The position numbers were made by a program, and so were the translations under genes. This document shows positions 56,145 to 64,000 of a stretch of 64,000 nucleotides of DNA, piece by piece (the stretch's first letter is position 1; each line of letters starts with the position of its first letter). Source of the DNA: Aegilops tauschii subsp. strangulata (Eukaryota > Streptophyta > Magnoliopsida > Poales > Poaceae); assembly GCF_002575655.3 (NCBI RefSeq), contig NC_053036.3, forward strand, positions 644,016,736 through 644,080,735, given 5' to 3'. Below the pieces are notes generated by a model, which was not told the origin of the DNA, searched no databases, and saw nothing but the letters and a program-made list of their open reading frames with translations.

Positions 56145-57023
56145 CAGGGCCGGTCCTGACTTTTCCGAGGCCCGGGGCGAGCTTCAAAAGTGGGCCCCAT
56201 GAAGAAAGACATTTCTTTTTGAAAGACATAGTCAATAATTTCATTCATACTGATATATATCATAAAATTTTATCGGACTTCAAACATCTAACTAAACAAC
56301 AGTACCAAGAATTCATTAGCAAATACGATCTCATAATACACCAGGGACATGGTAAATTTTAGCAAACAACTAACAAAGCTTTTTAGGTTATACGTATACT
56401 GCAGGAAAGGAGGGGGGACAGCTGAATCGTTGGAGGAGAAAAGTAGAAATTGAACTAGCCAATTCCAAACATCTTCGACCTCGCTCCATCCTCAATTTCG
56501 TGTTTGAGAAACCTGTATAGAAAGAGAAGACCAACTAGTGAGCTAAAATTACATAATTTTGAGTACAAAGATCAAATGGAAAACAGACTGAAAAGTTACT
56601 AGAACTTTTTGAGGCGGTGTCCATCCTAGTTGCAAAGCAAACATAACTGATGTGGTTCGGCTGGCCCCCCCTGCGGCTGCTCATAGGATGGGACATACTT
56701 ATAGGTAGCGTGGTGCAGAAAAAAAAAGAGAAATCCATAAGGTACGAGTAGTAGTGATGAAAAATTTAAGGGTGATCAACGGAACCAGTCATAATCATTG
56801 CTAGGTGCTTCGGAAGAGGAGCGGAACGGAGAACGAGAAGACAGACGCAGGGAGATCGATGGAATCAGTTATAATCGATGGAATCCAAACTCTACTTGAA
56901 GAAACGATTGGCTGAACAATAAAACGATGGGCTGTATAGCGTACGTACCACACAGGTTGGAGCCCCTCATCAGGTGGGGCCCTAGGGCGTCGCACTTCTT
57001 GCCCCTACCCAGGGCCGGCCCTG
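56145..57023. mobile_element. Non-autonomous hAT-like element, 879 bp
   Basis: Ends CAGGGCCGGTCCTG at the left and, in reverse complement, CAGGGCCGGCCCTG at the right. An 8-bp duplication CTCAGGAA flanks it exactly (56137-56144 and 57024-57031). An 8-bp duplication and CAGGG ends are hAT characteristics. No transposase is encoded; the interior is AT-rich without a convincing ORF. Confidence 0.9.
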
Positions 57024-57031
57024 CTCAGGAA

Positions 57032-58579
57032 ATGGATTCCTCACCGATCTAAAGATCATTCAATGGATGTGCGGCCACCGCCCTCCTCGACAGCAACGAC
57101 AGGATCCTCTAATTGAGCTTCAGGGCAGGCCGACTAGGAAGCTGCTTCACTCATCCTGCAATCAGAATGAATCAAACCTCGGAAGAAAGAATATCAATAA
57201 TGGTAAAATGAAACAGCATGTTCATTTCATTAAATTCTCAAAGAATCCAGCTAAAAAGCCAATGTGAAACAGTTATTTTTCCACTCGTATTAAACACTAC
57301 CAAGTACCAACTACATAATTCAGATACGCCTGTGCACTCGGGATTGTGCCAAATGTCCATAAGACCAGAGCTCCACCGACATTAGGAAGTGTAGTAAACC
57401 ATGAGCCTATTCCAGCAACCTATCTAGAAGGTTAAGGCCCTCAATATAACACAAAAGCATCAGATCATAGCAGTTATAGTACGTGCTGGAGGTCTACCTT
57501 GACTCTGAAACTGAAGGAAAAAGCAATGACTTTCCCAACTCTAAACTAATGTAGAAGATCTCATCTTGCAAAACACTAATCCGAAATGGAAAGGGAAAGG
57601 CAGCTCCAAAATATTAACTGGAGCATAACTATTCCTTGGATCTCCTACAGGAAATCAGTATGTAGATCCCTCGACAGCAAAAGACCACAGCGTTCGTGCA
57701 AAATCTATAAACGGTGGGCATGAAAGGTCACAAAATGCAATGAATGTTGATGCTCAACATAAGAAGAATGCCTTGACTACAAACAGATCTGATAGTCACG
57801 CCATCTACCTCTTCACAAGGAAAAGGATTAGAGGTTGGAGCGGTGCAGATGAACCTCCGTTACTTTTGACCGGCGAGGGAGTCAAACATCATTCATGCAA
57901 CAAAATGTTTAAAAATGGCTATGAAATTACAACCAACAAATGGCACAGCAAGAATCTACTTAAAGTTTACTCTTTCATATAAAACCAAGAACTTTATATA
58001 AACAGAATAAATTGTCCCTATCACAAGCAGTGCACCAATCCTACAAGTTGACAGTGTTTGACCTTGCAACAATCAAATTAAATGATTGATGTGTTTGCTC
58101 CTCTACAGATTAAATCAGTGCATGGATCTCGGAATCAAACATTCATGACTTGCACATTCCTGTGTGTATTTCTTCTTCACCGGCCATCTAATGGCAAGGT
58201 ACATGCTTTAACAACATGAGCAGTAAAAGATTTGTGTATGCCCACTCCGGTCCTGCTACCGTATCCATGTATCATGCATTCATGCTAGATGAACATGGGT
58301 TGCAACGACTTATTTGTCCTGTGTCAACATATAATTGAGTCACTTAAATTTATTTCACTGGCAAACGATAAATACTACTATGACTATGCAGAAGTGCAGT
58401 TTAGAGTTCAATCCCAAAGTCTTCCAGAAAAGAATGGAGAGTAATATTTGAAGAACAGGGAGTTTGCAGTCTAGTTATTTTGGATGATAGCAGCGCTGAT
58501 GTCTACAGTCTAGTTACATGAAACAACACACCAAATTTAATTTATCGCTTACCACTGACACAAGACAAGTGCAGTCTTT
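57032..58579. other. Intergenic sequence, no gene seen
   Basis: Mixed-composition DNA without a supported gene, RNA gene or element boundary. Part of it (about 58050-58235) is homologous to 59100-59295 and belongs to duplication copy A. The ORF at 57740-57982 has no recognisable motif. Confidence 0.5.
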
Positions 58580-59300
58580 GTAGATAACCGATCCACGCAT
58601 GACCACAATAACAACAATGAATTATCTTAGAACCACAAAATTTTCATGGTGTACCGCTGCACAGTAATGAAGTTTACCACCACGATGGTCACTTGGGCAC
58701 ACAGAGAGTGAGAGAGAGCAGAGGAGAGGAACCAACAGCTTATCTATGCCATAGTCCAAGAAGAACTGGCCACCAGAGGGGCGTTGGAGTCAACACTGGC
58801 GCAGGCAAACAGAGTCACTGGTGATGTTGTCCCCCACGCACACCACATGGCGGCCACTAATGTTAAACCTATAGAGCTAAATGCAACAACATGTTCAGCG
58901 CTCAAGTAGAAATGAACACAGCAGCAGGAAAATACTAGAGTAGAACCTAAGCTTCACACAGTAACTGCAGCATATGATTTTCCCCTAAAAAGTTGTGGAG
59001 CAATAATCTTGGCAACCTAAATATCCTACGAATTAAAACAGGACAGGGTAGAAATAAGTAAGACCATCATCTCATAGTTCATCTGAAACAAACCGACCTT
59101 AAGCTCTCATAGACAGTCTTTGACCGTGCAACAAAATAAAACTAAATGCTTGATGTGTTTGATCCTCTACAGGTTACATCAGTGCATGGATCCAGAATCA
59201 AACATTCATGACTTGCACATTCCTGTGTGTATTTCTTCTCCTTTATTGGTCATCTAGTGACAAAGTACGTGTTCTAACAATACAGGCAATAAAAGATTGT
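58580..59300. repeat. Segmental-duplication copy B, with an empty Gypsy site
   Basis: 58580-58965 matches 17725-17914 joined to 55899-56136; 59100-59295 matches 58050-58235 (GATGTGTTTG, CATTCATGACTTGCACATTC, CTGTGTGTATTTCTTCT). At 58765-58785 the sequence reads GAAGAACTGGCCACC uninterrupted: the same site that carries the Gypsy in copy A. Copy B lacks the hAT element and most of the sequence corresponding to 57032-58050. Confidence 0.8.
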
Positions 59301-59537
59301 TGCTATAAATGATGGACAAGCAATGCAGATACATTCAGCACAACAATTAGAGATCATCCCTTGGACCATGATTAGCTTAGGAGAAACTACCACACATGCA
59401 GTGAAATAACCAAGTTATTTTGAGCCCAGAAATATTAAACTTGGCACAATCGGTACAAAACACTACAGTTACCAATAGAGGGAGTCACCAACATCATATC
59501 CACATGGCAACTATCAGGTACGTCCACATGGAATCCA

Positions 59538-59771
59538 GTCATGTAATAGGATAGGCATGTAGTTTACCTACCTAGTTATAGCCAGCCGGTTGTGGCGTCT
59601 CCTCTTGGCTAGTGGATGTTTCTAGCCTTTTTTGGCTCTGTGTGAGCTTTCTTTGCTTTTTATTACTTTTGGAGACCTTGGAACCATGTTCGCACTACTT
59701 TTTTGGTTAATAAGATGGCCGTATGCATCTTTCTGATGCAGAGGCCGGGGAATCCCCCCTTTCGAAAAAAA
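59538..59771 (+). mobile_element. 5'-truncated LINE-like (non-LTR) insertion, 234 bp
   Basis: Flanked by an 18-bp direct repeat ACGTCCACATGGAATCCA (59520-59537 and 59772-59789) and ends in a short A-tract after CCCCCCTTTCG. The 3' part (TTAATAAGATGGCCGTATGC, GATGCAGAGGCCGGGGAATC) resembles the 3' ends of grass LINEs. No Pol III A/B box is seen, so a truncated LINE is more likely than a SINE. 59301-59519 and 59790-60230 show nothing further I can support. Confidence 0.8.
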
Positions 59772-60234
59772 ACGTCCACATGGAATCCAACCACATAAAA
59801 ATGGAAACAAAAAAGGTGGAACCCAACCACGTCAAAATCATCATCTAAATAGGTACAGTGAGAGGAACTGCAGGGCAAAAGAACACAAAATGGCCCTTGC
59901 ATCTCACTTGCAAGAATGAATCATCGTCATTAACAAAAGGCAAGAACTCACTAGGCATAAACGTGTTAGCAGTAACAACACAGCGTTACAACCAAAGACC
60001 ACAAGCATTACATGGCCGGCTCGGATTGCATAAGTTAGAAAAAACAAAATTATACTCCTTTATATTTAGGTGCTCGGCTAGGTGCGGCCAAAACTTATAC
60101 TCCACCTTTGTACCCCCTCTATTTTTAGGGGATCGGCTAGAGTTGCTCTTACAGGATTTATTTTCCTGAATGATGCAGTAAATTAAACACACATGTGATA
60201 AATGATGAGAAGAAAAAAAAAACATAAATGATGG

Positions 60235-61247
60235 TCAATCTAGTCTATATCGAGGCCCATTTCCTCCTATCAAGAAGGGGGTCTGTAGCATATTGCTCTT
60301 GCTGAAAAGTTCCTTTGTGTGCCCATTCCATACACGCCTCTTGCGGAAAAATTCCTTTTCCTGCCCCTCCTTTCCACATCCGAGTTGTACGGCATTTGGG
60401 TGCAAAATCTTGGATTCACTGGGACACAATGCGCAGCTGCTTGTCAAACGGTCCAACGGCTCTTCTGTCAAAGATAAAGAGGGAGAGATGGAGTATTAGA
60501 TAGATCATATCTAGTGGGCTGCACGTACGTTTCGACGATCAGATAGGTCGTTGGAAGATTAGCGCGTACCTAGGATGGTGCATGTCTCGACGGTTAGGTT
60601 GTTAGAGCACCGGCCGTAGCGTAGCTCGGCGAAGAAGATGTGCTCATCATCGTCTGTCTGGCGAGCCGAGAAGTTGATATGGTACCAGAGGTCTTCCCTA
60701 AAACCAACACAGGCGGCCTTCAAATCCGTGGTCGGCAGATCAGGGCACATGAAACTAACGCTGCCTGCGGTGGGCCGATCAGGAAGCCGGAACTCAGGAC
60801 CCTGCATACACAATATCGATCTCAAGGCAAGAATAACTAAGTAAGTAAGCTGTGCCTATATGCGAGGACGCTTGTGGGTAAGTAGGACGCATACCGCGTG
60901 GTTGGAGTTGTAATGTCGGAGGGCCCAGTCGGCGAGTTCACGAATGCAGTAGGCGTCCTCTCCTCTGTCGTCAAACAAAACAAATTAAATAAATAAACAA
61001 AATAAAACAGGAATTGTTGGCTCCACACGATCAATGGCCGCATTGACTGAAAATACATAAATTGCAGGGAGTAGCAAGGTAGGCATAGCAGTACGTACTC
61101 TTGGGTGTTCGGGTCAACAAGACGTCCGCTGTCCTTGAGTTGTTGAAGGCGAGCTGCAAACTGTTTTGAGACGGCGGCTCTACGCACATAACGAAGATGG
61201 CCGGAGCCGGCGCCGGCGCCGTTAGGGGAGGAGAACCAGGATCCCAT
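60235..61247 (-). CDS. DUF3615-like grass protein, 4 exons, 226 aa, intact
   Basis: Exons 61247-61099, 60964-60895, 60801-60570 and 60464-60235 join in phase at GT/AG sites and give 226 residues without a stop. The ATG at 61247 is the first in the frame; upstream codons include no other ATG. The N-terminus is short and Ser/Gly-rich (MGSWFSSPNGAGAGSG), then a helical RRAAVSKQFAARLQQLKDSG. The conserved core is LADWALRHYNSNHAGPEF, WYHINFSA, then FFAELRYG, resembling DUF3615 (PF12274), a family expanded in grasses with unknown function. The last exon has two Cys (CALCPSESKILHP) and a basic tail. No signal peptide or membrane segment is seen. An upstream CATATAGA near 61366-61373 may serve as TATA. 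It is the only non-transposon gene I can support in the window. The family assignment rests on motif memory. Confidence 0.75.
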
Positions 61248-61445
61248 GGATCGATCCGCCTTCCCTCCTCTGCGTCCTTGACGGGGGCTCTTTGATGGAT
61301 TAATCCTCCGCACCTCCTCTACGTACGTCGTCCGTATGTCTGGTGATCGATCGATCACCCAATCGATCTATATGTGTAGGAATCGATCGGGAATCCTATG
61401 CGAACACTAGTCGGAAACGCGTCCTTTGTTTGTGCTAAACCTCTT

Positions 61446-61470
61446 CCCCCCCCCCCCCCCCCCCCCCCCC
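61446..61470 (+). repeat. Run of 25 C
   Basis: Uninterrupted poly-C about 200 bp upstream of the DUF3615-like start codon. Length in an assembly is unreliable. Confidence 0.85.
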
Positions 61471-61542
61471 TGAATTTCGGGGTGGTGGGCCCACTTTCCC
61501 AACTGATGTCAGGATCAACCCGTAAACGGTCCGTATCTATAT

Positions 61543-63649
61543 GGGCATCTCCAGCCGCGCCCCCAACAGACCCCCCAGGCCACTTTTTCGGCGCCGGCGC
61601 CGAAAAACCGGCCCAGTCGCGCCCCCAGGACGCCGAAAATCGCCGGTTCGGACCTTTTTTCCGTCCGGCGGTCACAGGCCGAACCCGGCGCGCTGGGGAG
61701 CCGTTGGGGGCTCCGGCGCTAGGGAAAAGCACGCCTGGCCCACATCGACAGGGGAAAAGTTAAGGTTTTCTTCCCCCGACTCGCCTCGCACCCCCCGCGC
61801 CCTCGGCCACCACTAGCTATATCCCGGCGACGGCCGCCGCCCTACTCCGCTAGATAGCCATTCCCCGCCGGAAAATAGCAGCACTCCGCCGCAGCAGCCC
61901 CTCCCGCAGCAGTTTCGGCCGCCGTTTCCGGCCACGGAGGCGCGGTTTAACGGCGGGTACACGCCCACCGAGCGCAAGGTGTTCGGCGTTTTGCCTGCCT
62001 CGACGATGGACTCGGACGAGGAGGAAGAGCTCGCCGCGCTGCTGGAGGAGGAAGCCGCGGCCGACGTCCAGGAAGAAGAGCATCTCATGGTGCTCGCCGC
62101 CCTCGCCCAGCTGCTGGCGAGCAGTGAAAAGCCGCGGCGAGGTGGCTCGGCGCCGGGGCGGGTGAAAGCAAAGAACCGGCATCGTCTGCAAGGCTACTGC
62201 ATGCTCTACTCCGACTACTTCGCCGATGCTCCACTTCATGGTGAGAGAACATTTCGGCGCCGTTATCGGATGAGCCGAAAGCTCTTCCTCAGGATTGTGA
62301 ATTCCATCCGGGAGTTCGACAACTACTTCAAGTGCAAGATGGATTGCACTGGCGCTCTTGGATTCACCTTCATCCAAAAGTGCACGACAGCGATGAGGAT
62401 GCTTGCATATGGAGCTCCAAGTGATTCCCTCGACGGCTATGGGCGCATGGCCGAGTCCACCAGCATAGAGTGTTTCTACAAGTTCTGTCGGGCAGTGGTG
62501 GCAGTGTTTGGGCCACAATACTTGAGAACACCCAATGCGGAAGACACTGCTCGGATCCTAGCCCAGAATGCAGCAAGAGAATTTCCTGGGATGCTTGGAA
62601 GCATCGACTGCATGCATTGGAAATGGAAGAACTGCCCATTTGGTTGGCAGGGGGTGTACAAAGGCGCCAAAGGCGGTTGCAGTGTGGTGCTTGAGGCGGT
62701 AGCCACACAGGACCTCTGGATTTGGCACTCCTTTTTTGGTATGCCAGGAACTCACAATGACATCAACGTGCTGCAGTGCTTTCCTGTTTTTGCCAAGCTC
62801 GTTGAGGGCCATTCTCCTCCGGTGAACTTCGAGATCAATGGGCACCAATACAACAAGGGGTACTATCTAGCTGACGGCATCTATCCGAGATGGTCAACAT
62901 TTGTGAAGACGATCTCAAACCCTGTGCCAGGAGGCAAGAACGCCTGGTTTGCGAAAGTTCAGGAGGCTTGCCGGAAGGATGTCGAGCAGGCATTTGGTGT
63001 GCTCCAATCTCGATTCGCTGTTGTTCGGTACCCCGCTCAGACCTGGTCGAAAGATCAAATGTGGGAGATCATGACTTGCTGTGTCATCTTGCACAACATG
63101 ATCATCGAGAGCGAGCAAGAAGACCCAGTGATTGACACTGAACCATACTACAGGCAGGGTCCTCTAGCCGAAGTTGATCACCAGCTACCAGCAACTTGGA
63201 CTGCCTATCTCAGTATGCGTCAGGAGATCCGAGACCCACAGGTGCATCATCAACTGCAGAAAGATCTGATTGAGCACCTATGGAGGCTCAAGGGGGACGC
63301 CTCGTGATGAAATACGAGTTTTTATTTGTTGAACAATATAATTTGTATTGAATTATTTGTTGTTGTAGTATTTTGTTGAAGTATTTGATTTTTCTGTGAT
63401 GAAATATGTGATAAGAAATAATTGTGTTGATAATTGAACGCCAAGACACGGCGAACCACGCCGAATATAGGCCTATTCTCGCCCATATGGGCCGTTTATC
63501 CGCCGAAATTGGGCTGCAAAGTGGGCCAATTTCGGCGCCTGGGGGCGACGACTGGGCGCAAACCCGTCCCCAGCGCCGAGTGCATCGCCGGCTCGCCCCC
63601 AGGGGGCGATTTTTATGCGTCCTGGGGGGGCCAACGGCTGGAGATGCCC
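61543..63649 (+). mobile_element. PIF/Harbinger DNA transposon, 2.1 kb
   Basis: Terminal inverted repeat GGGCATCTCCAGCCG at 61543 and CGGCTGGAGATGCCC ending at 63649, a perfect 15-bp match. The flanking triplets are TAT (61540-61542) and TAA (63650-63652), a 3-bp target-site duplication with one later change. Encodes one DDE transposase and no Myb-like second ORF, so mobility would depend on a partner elsewhere. GC-rich ends, AT-rich tail after the stop codon. Confidence 0.92.
62006..63307 (+). CDS. PIF/Harbinger transposase (DDE_Tnp_4 / plant transposon protein type), intact
   Basis: 433 aa from the ATG at 62006 ([16 protein letters not shown]). It has an acidic N-terminal segment, then a helix-turn-helix-like region ([20 protein letters not shown]) and the DDE nuclease: D201 in GSIDCMHW, D290 in [11 protein letters not shown] and E327 in [11 protein letters not shown], followed by [11 protein letters not shown]. 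No stop or frameshift. Upstream, the same frame stays open back to 61817 and reads plausible coding sequence ([20 protein letters not shown]), but without an ATG; the original start may have been farther upstream and lost. It would cut and paste Harbinger-type elements at TWA targets in the nucleus, normally with a Myb-like partner protein. Confidence 0.92.
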   Translation: MDSDEEEELAALLEEEAAADVQEEEHLMVLAALAQLLASSEKPRRGGSAPGRVKAKNRHRLQGYCMLYSDYFADAPLHGERTFRRRYRMSRKLFLRIVNSIREFDNYFKCKMDCTGALGFTFIQKCTTAMRMLAYGAPSDSLDGYGRMAESTSIECFYKFCRAVVAVFGPQYLRTPNAEDTARILAQNAAREFPGMLGSIDCMHWKWKNCPFGWQGVYKGAKGGCSVVLEAVATQDLWIWHSFFGMPGTHNDINVLQCFPVFAKLVEGHSPPVNFEINGHQYNKGYYLADGIYPRWSTFVKTISNPVPGGKNAWFAKVQEACRKDVEQAFGVLQSRFAVVRYPAQTWSKDQMWEIMTCCVILHNMIIESEQEDPVIDTEPYYRQGPLAEVDHQLPATWTAYLSMRQEIRDPQVHHQLQKDLIEHLWRLKGDAS

Positions 63650-64000
63650 TAATACCTAAATAGTTCATCCCCACTATGTGATTTCTCTTGACATACACAC
63701 TATCCACATCAGCAATGACCCACGTCAGCCAACTCCACCTCATGCATCCGCTCAATGGGCCATGTCAGCAATTTTTCCTTAAACCATTTAGTTTAATATG
63801 GGATGGTGTATCAGTCGTTTAATTGGAGACTTTCAGCATGGTTCGCCGCACGCCTGTAACCCTCCCCCTTCGTCCGCTTCCCTTCGCCTCCCTCTTCAGC
63901 TTCCTTCTTTCTATTTTATAATTATTGTAATTGGTAACCGAAGAGCACCACAAGGCAACACCACTATTTCTCATATGCCATCGTGGGCACTAATGCCCTG
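63650..64000. other. Flanking sequence, no gene seen
   Basis: Continuation of the sequence left of the Harbinger element. AT/GC-mixed, ends near the edge of the window; no ORF, repeat or RNA gene can be supported. Confidence 0.6.

Noticed and set aside
57740..57982. 80-aa plus-strand ORF
   Set aside because: No motif, no splice or promoter context, composition as in surrounding intergenic DNA.
59984..60180. Possible small MITE around GGGGATCGGCTAGAGTTGCT
   Set aside because: One side resembles a Harbinger-type MITE end, but I could not find a matching second end or a target-site duplication.
1..64000. tRNA, rRNA or organelle-derived sequence
   Set aside because: Looked for tRNA-like B-box (GGTTCGAATCC) and rRNA-like blocks; the only tRNA-related sequences are retrotransposon primer-binding sites.

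Overview
This window is repeat-dominated DNA from a large-genome grass, almost certainly a Triticeae species (wheat, Aegilops, rye or barley group). The main reason is four long terminal repeats (LTRs) of about 1.7 kb that I recognise as the Angela/WIS/BARE-1 type, each beginning with a variant of TGTTGGAAATATGCCC. Other grass signatures fit: an En/Spm-type CACTA element, a Gypsy element with an antisense ORF, and a PIF/Harbinger element. Almost every ORF belongs to a transposable element. The only convincing host-type gene is a four-exon, minus-strand DUF3615-like gene at 60235-61247.

Layout. (1) 1-3830: right part of a CACTA element, inserted into (2) 3831-7206, the 3' part of an Angela-like Copia element with its 3' LTR. 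That element sits in (3) 7207-~12805, an unusual element or element fragment carrying two plus-strand genes: a decayed plant-mobile-domain (PMD) gene and an intact small B3-like gene. The two have homologous promoters, first exons and first introns. (4) ~12806-17724: a decayed Copia element of another family with a short 3' LTR. (5) 17725-17914: older sequence, interrupted by (6) a minus-strand Gypsy element at 17915-55893 (target-site duplication CTGGC). The Gypsy is split by (7) a tandem Angela array, LTR-internal-LTR-internal-LTR, at 19834-46141 (TSD GTGAC). The first internal domain is in turn split by (8) a 10.6-kb CACTA element at 26179-36793 (TSD TAA). (9) 55894-60230: the older sequence resumes. 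It contains a hAT-like element (8-bp TSD), an old tandem segmental duplication and a 5'-truncated LINE-like insertion (18-bp TSD). (10) 60235-61247: DUF3615-like gene. (11) 61543-63649: PIF/Harbinger element with an intact transposase.

Order of events. The older sequence was duplicated. One copy received the Gypsy, the Gypsy received an Angela element that became a tandem array, and the array received a CACTA. The second copy of the older sequence (58580-59300) has no Gypsy and keeps the uninterrupted target site. The least expected features are the twin-gene PMD/B3 element with its perfect 45-bp inverted repeat, and the tandem Angela array, whose central LTR looks like a 3'/5' hybrid. Most gag-pol genes carry stops or frameshifts. 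The apparently complete reading frames are the second Angela polyprotein (40425-44402), the Harbinger transposase (62006-63307), the B3-like gene and the DUF3615-like gene.

All element ends and splice sites were read by eye. No alignment or database search was run.
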